A stretch of 5,315 nt of DNA from Candidatus Solibacter sp. (lineage in GTDB: Bacteria > Acidobacteriota > Terriglobia > Bryobacterales > Bryobacteraceae). The stretch is taken from contig JADGNT010000417.1 in the NCBI GenBank assembly GCA_017883345.1, positions 1-5,315 on the forward strand, in the 5' to 3' direction. This document shows positions 1 to 5,134 of this stretch, in pieces. Under the pieces are notes generated by a model. That model ran no database searches. It saw nothing but the letters and a program-made list of their open reading frames with translations, and was not told the origin of the DNA. Every line of letters starts with the position of its first letter. Position 1 is the first letter of the stretch. A program made the position numbers and the translations under genes.

Positions 1-744
1 GGCTCTGCCGCGCAGCGCGTGCACCTCTTGCGGGGTCAGATTGCGCCACTTGCCGATCGGCAGGCCGCCGATCCGGATCGGCCCGATGGCGACGCGCACC
101 AGCTTGAGGACCTTGCTTTCCACCGCCTCCAGCATGCGCCGCACTTGCCGGTTGCGCCCCTCGGTGATGGTCATCTCCAAGAAGCTGTATTTCTCGCTGT
201 CGCGCAGGCGCGTGACCAGCGCTGGGCGGGTCACTCCGTCGGCCAGTTCCACTCCCTGGCGCAAACGCTCGATCTGCTCGTCGCTCACCAGGGTCGACGC
301 CTTGATCTGATACGTCTTTGGCACCTTGTGGTCGGGATTGGTCAGGCGTTCGGTGAAATCGGTATCGTTGGTCAGGATCAGCAGACCGCTGCTGTCCAGG
401 TCCAGGCGTCCGACCGGTGAAATCCACGCGCCCACCTCCGGCACCAGGTCGTAAACCGTGGGACGGCCCTCGGGATCGCGATACGTCGTCAGGTAACCCT
501 TGGGCTTGTAGAGCAGCACATACGTCTTGGTGGCCGAGCGCAACGGCTTGCCGTCCAGGGTGACGCGGTCGTTCTCCAGGTCGACCCAGTGGTCCGGATT
601 TTGGACCACTTTTCCGTTGACTCGAACACGCCCCGCCCCAATCCAGCTTCGCGCGTCGGTTCGAGAGCCGGCGCCGGCCTTGGAAAACACTCGTTCCAAG
701 GTCTTAATCTGTTTGTTGCCGGGCGGAGGTGTTTGTTTGGCCAT
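1..744 (-). CDS. rluB: RsuA/RluB-family 23S rRNA pseudouridine synthase (3' end beyond window)
   Basis: The minus strand is open without a stop for 248 codons from ATG at 744-742 to the window edge. The translation reads as an RsuA/RluB/RluE/RluF-family pseudouridine synthase, which isomerises a specific uridine in rRNA (23S U2605 for E. coli RluB). Residues ~15-60 (ERVFSKAGAGSR...GRVRVNGKVV) form an S4 RNA-binding domain. The catalytic domain follows, with the family motif VGRLDLDSSGLLILTND at residues 111-127; D115 is the expected catalytic Asp. The second motif EGRNRQVRRML spans residues 195-205, and the end GPIRIGGLPIGKWRNLTPQE matches the usual C-terminus, so only a short tail should be missing. 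A basic, proline-rich N-terminus of about 14 residues precedes S4. No Shine-Dalgarno is visible before ATG 744, so the start is the least certain part. RluB fits better than RsuA because of the S4-plus-long-catalytic layout, but the exact target uridine cannot be read from sequence. It is divergent from the amidohydrolase gene. Confidence 0.93.
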   Translation of the reverse strand, partial: MAKQTPPPGNKQIKTLERVFSKAGAGSRTDARSWIGAGRVRVNGKVVQNPDHWVDLENDRVTLDGKPLRSATKTYVLLYKPKGYLTTYRDPEGRPTVYDLVPEVGAWISPVGRLDLDSSGLLILTNDTDFTERLTNPDHKVPKTYQIKASTLVSDEQIERLRQGVELADGVTRPALVTRLRDSEKYSFLEMTITEGRNRQVRRMLEAVESKVLKLVRVAIGPIRIGGLPIGKWRNLTPQEVHALRGRA

Positions 745-819
745 GGTGAGGATAAGGGTACGGGTACGGATAAGGTAAAGAGTCCCAGTACTAATGTTAC
801 AGTAAGGGGGGGGAATAAA
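745..819. promoter_or_regulatory. Divergent intergenic region between rluB and hutI with short direct repeats
   Basis: These 75 bases separate two divergent genes and must hold, or overlap, both promoters. GGATAAGG occurs at 750-757 and again at 768-775, 18 bases apart, and GGGTAC is tandemly repeated at 756-767 between them. The region is purine-rich on the plus strand, unlike the flanking coding DNA. No convincing -35/-10 pair was found on either strand. CTAATGTTA around 791-799 is only a weak -10-like stretch. The promoter role is inferred from gene orientation. Confidence 0.4.
806..813 (+). promoter_or_regulatory. G8 Shine-Dalgarno-like tract that supports the CTG start of hutI
   Basis: A run of eight G residues preceded by AA (AAGGGGGGGG) ends six bases before CTG 820. 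It is the best anti-16S-complementary stretch near the 5' end of hutI, and its spacing is appropriate. The alternative TTG at 733 has GGAGG at 725-729 but only three bases of spacing and lies inside the rluB coding region. Homopolymer length should be treated with caution, because G runs are prone to sequencing error. Confidence 0.5.
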
Positions 820-2055
820 CTGGAGTCGATTCTGATCCGGGGTGCCCGCCATCTGGTGACAGTTCGCGGCACTCGGGGACCTCGCCGCGGGCCTTCGCTC
901 AACGAACTCAATGTGATCCAGGATGGCGCCATCCTGATTCGGGATGGCATCCTGGTGGAAGTGGGGCCCAGCCGGCGGGTGGAGAATCTGGCCCAGGCGC
1001 GGGACGCCATCGAGATCAACGCCGCCGGACGGGTAGTGATGCCCGGCTTCGTCGACGCCCACACGCACCTGGCTTTCCCGCCGGCCGGCATCGACGCGCC
1101 GGAGCCGGCCGCCGCCGTGCGCGCGCTGCACACGGTCACCGGTCAACGCCTGGAAGTTCGGACGCGCGCTTACCTCGAAGCCATGGCTCGACACGGTACT
1201 ACCACGGTGGAGGTAAAGACCGGATGCGGACTCGATGAGGGCGCCGAAGCCAAGCTGCTGCGCATGCTCTGCGCGCTGCGCGGCGAGCCGATTGACCTGA
1301 TCCCCAGCTTTCTTTTCCGCCTGCCCAGCGAACTCAATGGAGGGTCCAGGCACGCCACCGAATGGGTGGTGGCCAAACTGCTTCCCAAGATCCGCCGCCG
1401 CGGTGTGACCCACTTTGCCGATCTGGCGTGGGATTGCGACCCCGCCCTGCTACCCTGTTTCGATCTCTATCTGGAGGCGGCGCGCGAACTCGGGTTCGAG
1501 CGCAAGATTCATGCCGACGGAGCGAGCCCCGCCGCCGCCATTGCACTCGCCACACTGCACCATGTCGTCAGTATCGATCATTTGGAGCACGCCACCGCAT
1601 CCGAGGTCCGGCAGATCGCCGAAGCGGGGATCATGACCACGCTCCTGCCCGGCACTTCCTTCAGCGGCGATGCCAAGGAAGCTCCCGCCCGCGCGCTGAT
1701 CGACGCCGGCGCGGCGGTGGCGCTGGGCAGCAATTTCAATCCGCACCATGCTCCGGCGCTCAATATGCAGACGGTGGTTGCGCTGGCCTGCGGGCGGCTG
1801 GGAATGACCATCGAAGAGGCCATTTGCGCGGCTACCGTCAACGGCGCTCACGCGCTGGGCTGCGCCGAAAGGGTCGGATCTCTGGAGCCCGGCAAGGCCG
1901 CCGATCTGCTGGTTCTCAACGCCGGCCACTATCGGGATCTGGAACACAGCCTCGGCACCAACCTGGTACACCTCACCATGAAGCGCGGCAAGTTCATCTA
2001 CAAAGAGGGGGAAGTTGCGCCTCTTCAAGCGGACATTTTCCTGCCACATCTGTAG
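820..2055 (+). CDS. hutI: Imidazolonepropionase-like amidohydrolase (HutI family), probable CTG start
   Basis: The product is a 411-residue metal-dependent amidohydrolase resembling imidazolonepropionase, the cytoplasmic enzyme of histidine degradation that hydrolyses 4-imidazolone-5-propionate to N-formimino-glutamate. Visible motifs are GFVDAHTHLAF (residues 76-86; metal ligands H81, H83), GTTTVEVKTGCGLD (126-139), KIHADG (229-234; ligand H231), IDHLEH (252-257; H254), LLPGTSFSG (275-283) and the C-terminal GSLEPGKAADLLVLN (353-367). The H231-H254 spacing equals that of B. subtilis HutI (H249-H272). The fourth metal ligand, Asp in the usual TDxNPG motif, is Asn here (SNFNPHH, N305), and the usual Arg-rich substrate segment after HTH is changed, so substrate and activity are less certain than the fold. 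Start: the frame stays open back to GTG 589, but homology-like sequence begins at ESILIRGARHLVT. No ATG/GTG/TTG lies close, while CTG 820 follows a G8 tract and gives a typical family length. TTG 733 (440 residues) is the alternative. No hutH or hutU lies in the window. Confidence 0.85.
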   Translation: MESILIRGARHLVTVRGTRGPRRGPSLNELNVIQDGAILIRDGILVEVGPSRRVENLAQARDAIEINAAGRVVMPGFVDAHTHLAFPPAGIDAPEPAAAVRALHTVTGQRLEVRTRAYLEAMARHGTTTVEVKTGCGLDEGAEAKLLRMLCALRGEPIDLIPSFLFRLPSELNGGSRHATEWVVAKLLPKIRRRGVTHFADLAWDCDPALLPCFDLYLEAARELGFERKIHADGASPAAAIALATLHHVVSIDHLEHATASEVRQIAEAGIMTTLLPGTSFSGDAKEAPARALIDAGAAVALGSNFNPHHAPALNMQTVVALACGRLGMTIEEAICAATVNGAHALGCAERVGSLEPGKAADLLVLNAGHYRDLEHSLGTNLVHLTMKRGKFIYKEGEVAPLQADIFLPHL

Positions 2056-2067
2056 AAACAACCGGCT

Positions 2068-2099
2068 GGCAGGCGGACCCAGAGGGTACCCCGCCTGCC
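2068..2099. terminator. Long hairpin just after hutI
   Basis: GGCAGGCGG at 2068-2076 pairs with CCGCCTGCC at 2091-2099. The inner ACCC at 2077-2080 pairs with GGGT at 2084-2087 around an AGA loop, leaving a 3-base bulge (2088-2090). The hairpin starts 13 bases after the hutI stop codon. It has no T tract on the plus strand, so alone it is more likely a 3'-end stabiliser or the first half of a double terminator than a complete intrinsic terminator. Confidence 0.5.
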
Positions 2100-2102
2100 C
2101 CA

Positions 2103-2150
2103 CAAAATAAAAAAGCCGGGCGGCTGATCGCCGCCCGGCTGGTGCTTCTT
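2103..2150 (-). terminator. Intrinsic terminator of the OmpA/Ig-like gene, possibly bidirectional
   Basis: A perfect 11-bp stem is formed by AGCCGGGCGGC (2114-2124) and GCCGCCCGGCT (2130-2140) around the loop TGATC. On the minus strand the stem is followed directly by TTTTTTATTTTG (complement of 2102-2113), a classical U tract. The stem starts about 22 bases after the stop of the minus-strand gene at 2163-2165. In the plus direction only a weak T-rich stretch (CTTCTTTA, 2145-2152) follows, so termination of hutI here is plausible but less efficient. Confidence 0.9.
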
Positions 2151-2162
2151 TACTGGGTCAGG

Positions 2163-4904
2163 TTATCTCACGAACACCGAGATAGTGCCGCTTACGGTCT
2201 GGCCTCCAGGTCCGTATGCGGTCAAGGTGTACACCGAGTTGGTGATCGGCGTTATCGTGAAGCTGCCGTTGGCGGGCAGGGTCTGTGCCGGAACCTCGCT
2301 GCCGATCAGAACCACCGAAGTGGCGTTCTGCGTCGTCCAGGAGAGGACTACCGGGTTACCCGCCGCCGTCGAGGTCACCGGGTTGGCGGTGAACGACGTG
2401 ATCCGCACCGCGCCTACGTTGAGCGTCGCGTTGGCCTGGATCTGGCCCGTCGCGTTGGTCGCCGTGAGGGTGTAGGTGGTAGTGACGGTCGGGCTGACGG
2501 TGGCGCAATCGTTGGCATTGAGATTGCTACCGATGCCCGGCGTGATCGAGATGCTGGTGGCGCCCGTCACCTGCCAGCACAGCTTGGAAGAGCTGCCGGC
2601 ATCAATAGTGGATGGGGTTACCACGAACACCACGATTTGGGGAACCGAGCCGCTCGCCACCGTTATGGTGACGGGGGCGGTTACGGTCTTGCCGTCGCTG
2701 GAGGTGGCCGACAGCGTGTAGGTGGTCGTCTGCGCCGGCGACACCGTGGTGCTGCCGTTCAGAGTTACCGCGCCCACGCCGCTGATCGAAACCGTTGTCG
2801 CGCCGGTAGTGGTCCAACTGAGCGTCGATTGCTGACCCGGCTGAATGCTCAGCGGGCTGCCTTCGAAGCGGATGATCTGCGGATTGCCGGTGACTACCAC
2901 ACCCGTACCAACCGTGACCGTCGCCGTGGCCGTCACATTGCCCGAGGGGCCGACTGCCGTCAACGTGTAAGTGGTGGTGGTTGCCGGGGTCACCGTGGTG
3001 GAACCAGTGGCCGCGACGTTACCCACGCCGTTGTTGATCGAGACGCTGCTTGCGCCCTGAACCACCCAGGTCAATTGGGAGCTCTGGCCTGCCGAGATGC
3101 TGCTCGGGGTCGCGTCGAAGCGAACCACTAGCGCCGAGGTCGCAGTACCCATCGTCACGCTCGTCGTCGCCGAAGCGGACAAGCCGCCGGTATCGGTCAC
3201 CGTCAACTTGAAGACATACGTCTGGCCGGCCGCGCCGGTGAACGTCGTCTTCGCCGCCGTCGGGGTAGCCAGATTCACCGCGGCGCCGCCCATCTGCGAC
3301 CACTGGTAGGTGAGCGCGTCGCCTTCCGGATCGTACGAAGCCGAGCCGTCCAGCGTTACGGTTCCGGCTGCGACGCCAACCTGGTCCGGACCGGCGTTGG
3401 CCACTGGGGGCGAGTTGCCGATGCGCCGCGTCAGCAATTCGTAACGCACGCGCGGAATGTCCATCGGGACCGGGGACTTGGTCTTGCCGTATTCCTTCGG
3501 GTGGATGTAGTTGCCCACCTGGAAGCCGAAGACGATGCGTCCGCTACTCGCCACGTTGACGTAGCTTTCGTTCAAACCGGCTTCCGCCGTGAACGCGACG
3601 TGCTCGCTCAAAGGCTGGACCAGTCTTAACATCCCGCCCGCTGTGTCCTTGACGCCGGGGGCATGGCGCCGCAGGTATCCGATGTTGCCTTCCACATAGG
3701 CATTGCCCCAGGCGCCGACCAGCCCGTTCACGCCGGTCTGGTCGACCACGCGCGCGTAGGTCTGGAGGAACGATTGCGGCCCCAGTTGTACCTGGTTGAG
3801 GACCGCGAAGTTCTTGAAGCCCTTGGTGGTAAACAGGCCGATGCGCCCGCGGCTGAAAATGTAATCGAGCAGGAAAGCCGCCTGGCCCAAACCGCCGCCG
3901 GACTGGTAGTCCTTGAAGTTGAGGTACTTGAAACTGCCGAAAGCGCCGGCCTGCACGTTGCCCCAGCGGTTGACCAGACCGAGATCGAACTGGCCTTCCT
4001 GGCGGCCCGAGTAGTAACTGTACTCGCCCTGCGCCTGCACGGCGTGCGTGCCTTCGCCGCCGAACGGCGAGAAGAACGCGGCCCGTCCGTTGAAATTGAA
4101 GCTGCCGGTGCGTCCGCCGCCGAAAGTGGGTCCGATGTTCACGCCCACAATCGAGAACTTCTTATTGCGCTTCTGCCCTTCGTCCACCGCGCCGATGGCT
4201 TCGGTGTGCGCGATATCCTGCGTCTGCGAGGCGGTCAGCGGCTTGGGCATGCTGTTCAACTGATCTTTCAGCGCATTCTGCTGGTTGCGCAGATCGCCCA
4301 CCTCGCCGCGCATTTTGTCGTTCTCACCCTGCAGGTTCTTCAACTGGGCCAGAATATCGTCCAGTTTGTCGAGCCTTTTGAGAATCTGCGCGCAGCATTC
4401 TTCCTGCTTCTTGGCCATGATGTCGAGCTTGTCGCCGATGGCCTTGATGATGTCGCCGATGCCGCCATCCTTGATGAGGCGGCCGCCGCCGTCGGTGAGG
4501 GCCAGGAAGACCCGGCGGTTCATGAACCGCCCTTCCTTGGTCTTGTTGTCCACTTCCGGGACGCGCTTGCCGTCACCCGCGGTGGTGATCTGGTTGTCGG
4601 CTACGCCGTACTTCACCAAAAACGCCTTGACGGCATCGGCTCGCTTCAGCGCGAGCTTTTCATTATATGCGGTCGAACCCACGTAATCCGTGTTACCGGT
4701 AACCTTCACACGGTAATCGCGATGCTGGCTCAATAGGTCCGCCAGCCGCAGCAGACTCGGGTACCCGTCCGAAAGAATCGAGGAATTGAATTCGAAATTG
4801 ATCTCTTCCCAATCTTCCTTGGTTTGACCGCCCGTGTTCAGCCCCTGAGCAAACAGACTGGAGGCCAATAAGCCAATCGCGCCTACCGCTGCTAGTTTCT
4901 TCAT
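2163..4904 (-). CDS. Secreted OmpA-domain / beta-rich / PKD / Ig-like repeat envelope protein
   Basis: This is a 913-residue exported protein. Residues 1-19 are a Sec signal peptide (MKK, a hydrophobic core, likely cleavage LFA|QG). Residues ~33-137 are an OmpA-like peptidoglycan-binding domain: GNTDYVGSTAYN (70-81), KRADAVKAFL (87-96) and GRFMNRRV (125-132) match the conserved Asp, RA and NRRV positions. Residues ~144-219 form a charged helical coiled coil containing a vicinal CC pair (170-171). Residues ~250-467 are glycine- and aromatic-rich with alternating polarity, consistent with about 12 outer-membrane beta strands. Residues ~498-586 are a PKD/K319L-like domain (PPVANAGPDQ, LDGSASYDPEGDALTYQWSQ), and four Ig-like repeats run from ~592 to 913. 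ATG 4904 was chosen because GAGGAGAG lies upstream and the signal peptide starts there; the open frame back to 5039 lacks signal-like sequence. Canonical OmpA has the barrel first and the OmpA domain last, so this order is reversed. Likely roles are envelope anchoring and surface adhesion; the exact function is unknown. Transcription ends at the terminator at 2103-2140. Confidence 0.9.
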   Translation of the reverse strand: MKKLAAVGAIGLLASSLFAQGLNTGGQTKEDWEEINFEFNSSILSDGYPSLLRLADLLSQHRDYRVKVTGNTDYVGSTAYNEKLALKRADAVKAFLVKYGVADNQITTAGDGKRVPEVDNKTKEGRFMNRRVFLALTDGGGRLIKDGGIGDIIKAIGDKLDIMAKKQEECCAQILKRLDKLDDILAQLKNLQGENDKMRGEVGDLRNQQNALKDQLNSMPKPLTASQTQDIAHTEAIGAVDEGQKRNKKFSIVGVNIGPTFGGGRTGSFNFNGRAAFFSPFGGEGTHAVQAQGEYSYYSGRQEGQFDLGLVNRWGNVQAGAFGSFKYLNFKDYQSGGGLGQAAFLLDYIFSRGRIGLFTTKGFKNFAVLNQVQLGPQSFLQTYARVVDQTGVNGLVGAWGNAYVEGNIGYLRRHAPGVKDTAGGMLRLVQPLSEHVAFTAEAGLNESYVNVASSGRIVFGFQVGNYIHPKEYGKTKSPVPMDIPRVRYELLTRRIGNSPPVANAGPDQVGVAAGTVTLDGSASYDPEGDALTYQWSQMGGAAVNLATPTAAKTTFTGAAGQTYVFKLTVTDTGGLSASATTSVTMGTATSALVVRFDATPSSISAGQSSQLTWVVQGASSVSINNGVGNVAATGSTTVTPATTTTYTLTAVGPSGNVTATATVTVGTGVVVTGNPQIIRFEGSPLSIQPGQQSTLSWTTTGATTVSISGVGAVTLNGSTTVSPAQTTTYTLSATSSDGKTVTAPVTITVASGSVPQIVVFVVTPSTIDAGSSSKLCWQVTGATSISITPGIGSNLNANDCATVSPTVTTTYTLTATNATGQIQANATLNVGAVRITSFTANPVTSTAAGNPVVLSWTTQNATSVVLIGSEVPAQTLPANGSFTITPITNSVYTLTAYGPGGQTVSGTISVFVR
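2166..3131 (-). repeat. Four tandem Ig-like repeats (protein-level) at the C-terminus
   Basis: Four units of about 75-80 residues lie at residues 592-666 (3131-2907), 674-750 (2885-2655), 755-830 (2642-2415) and 834-913 (2405-2166). Each has the pattern F-x(2-3)-P-x-x-I-x-x-G-x-x-S-x-L-x-W, then GAxSVSI, a G/N turn, T-V-x-P and TTTYTLTA, ending in a V-rich strand. Units 1-3 are the most alike. Unit 4 is diverged (NSVYTLTAYGPGG). Unit 3 alone holds two cysteines (C776, C800). The repeats are related as protein but not near-identical as DNA, which suggests old duplications. Such beta-sandwich arrays typically act as extracellular stalks or adhesive modules. Confidence 0.8.
3147..3413 (-). other. 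PKD/K319L-like domain within the envelope protein
   Basis: Residues ~498-586 carry the classical PKD-superfamily signature: PPVANAGPDQ at the start, TLDGSASYDPEGDALTYQW in the middle and YVFKLTVTDTGGLSASA near the end. These modules are extracellular beta-sandwich spacers or binding domains in secreted bacterial proteins. The position, straight after the beta-rich segment and before the Ig-like repeats, supports an exported C-terminal half. Confidence 0.85.
3504..4157 (-). other. Predicted beta-barrel-like segment within the envelope protein
   Basis: Residues ~250-467 show successive 10-14-residue stretches of alternating small/hydrophobic and polar residues, rich in G, F and Y, with short turns. 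Examples are SIVGVNIGPTFG, NFNGRAAFF, AVQAQGEYSYYS, VQAGAFGSFKYLNF and GRIVFGFQVGNYI. I count 12-13 possible strands by eye. This is compatible with a 12-strand outer-membrane barrel closing at GFQVGNYI, but a soluble beta domain cannot be excluded from composition alone. Confidence 0.5.
4494..4808 (-). other. OmpA-like peptidoglycan-binding domain within the envelope protein
   Basis: Residues ~33-137 of the envelope protein begin FEFNSSILSDGYPSL and end NRRVFLAL. The TD-x-x-GS...N...L...RA...V...L...G layout, followed by G-R-x-x-NRR, is the OmpA_C family signature that contacts diaminopimelate-containing peptidoglycan, so this part should sit in the periplasm. It comes directly after the signal peptide rather than at the C-terminus, where most OmpA-family porins carry it. 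Confidence 0.88.
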
Positions 4905-4914
4905 TGTCTTGTAA

Positions 4915-4922
4915 CTCTCCTC
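4915..4922 (-). promoter_or_regulatory. Shine-Dalgarno that fixes the start of the envelope protein
   Basis: GAGGAGAG on the minus strand (complement of 4915-4922) ends 10 bases before ATG 4904. It selects the start at the signal peptide over the in-frame upstream ATG codons at 5039 and 4979, neither of which yields an export signal. Confidence 0.75.
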
Positions 4923-5121
4923 AGCGTTATCCGCATGTACGACAATATTGATGTTTTCCGACTCCGGCTGGCGCGACATTGCCTCTATCGCCACCGACCG
5001 GAGACTCCTACCCGAATCTCCACTAAAAACAGGATACACCTGAATATTCCGCCATCTACCACAAATCCGGGGCCTTAGTGCCGGGCACTGGGTGTTTCCA
5101 GTACACTACGCCCGCAAAAAA

Positions 5122-5130
5122 TGTGAGAAT
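5122..5130 (+). promoter_or_regulatory. Possible extended -10 element of rnpB
   Basis: TGTGAGAAT reads as TG-N plus a -10-like hexamer GAGAAT (4 of 6 matches to TATAAT). It ends about 5-7 bases before the likely rnpB 5' end near 5135-5138, which is the right distance. No good -35 box is visible upstream, so this is a weak assignment based mainly on position. Confidence 0.3.
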
Positions 5131-5134
5131 ATTC

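Larger units (their letters stand above)
4905..5134. promoter_or_regulatory. Divergent regulatory region between the envelope-protein gene and rnpB
   Basis: These 230 bases hold no credible gene but drive transcription both ways. The octamer palindrome GAATATTC appears at 5042-5049 and 5127-5134, and the related CAATATTG at 4943-4950. Two overlapping dyads lie at 5077-5089 (AGTGCC-G-GGCACT) and 5087-5102 (ACTGG-N6-CCAGT). Operator function is inference. No clear consensus sigma-70 promoter was found for the minus-strand gene. Confidence 0.45.

Noticed and set aside
589..819. N-terminal extension of the hutI reading frame back to GTG 589
   Set aside because: It lies mostly antisense to the conserved S4 region of rluB, its translation shows no family resemblance, and the protein already reaches normal HutI length from 820.
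489..1139. 216-codon minus-strand open frame over the rluB/hutI junction
   Set aside because: It overlaps conserved coding sequence of both real genes in other frames and shows no protein-family signature.
1362..3131. 589-codon open frame on the plus strand spanning hutI and the convergent gene
   Set aside because: It crosses the double-hairpin terminator region and is Arg/Gly-rich with no family motif, as expected for an out-of-frame shadow in GC-rich DNA.
2166..3131. CRISPR-like or DNA tandem repeat array
   Set aside because: The periodicity is about 230 bases and is conserved only at protein level; there are no identical short repeats with spacers.
3663..4736. 357-codon open frame on the plus strand
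   Set aside because: It is antisense to the OmpA and beta-rich coding region. Its Leu/Val/Ala-rich translation has no recognisable domain and is typical of the opposite strand of GC-rich coding DNA.
4905..5039. 45-residue upstream extension of the envelope protein
   Set aside because: It would bury the signal peptide inside the protein, and the clear GAGGAGAG ribosome-binding site supports ATG 4904.
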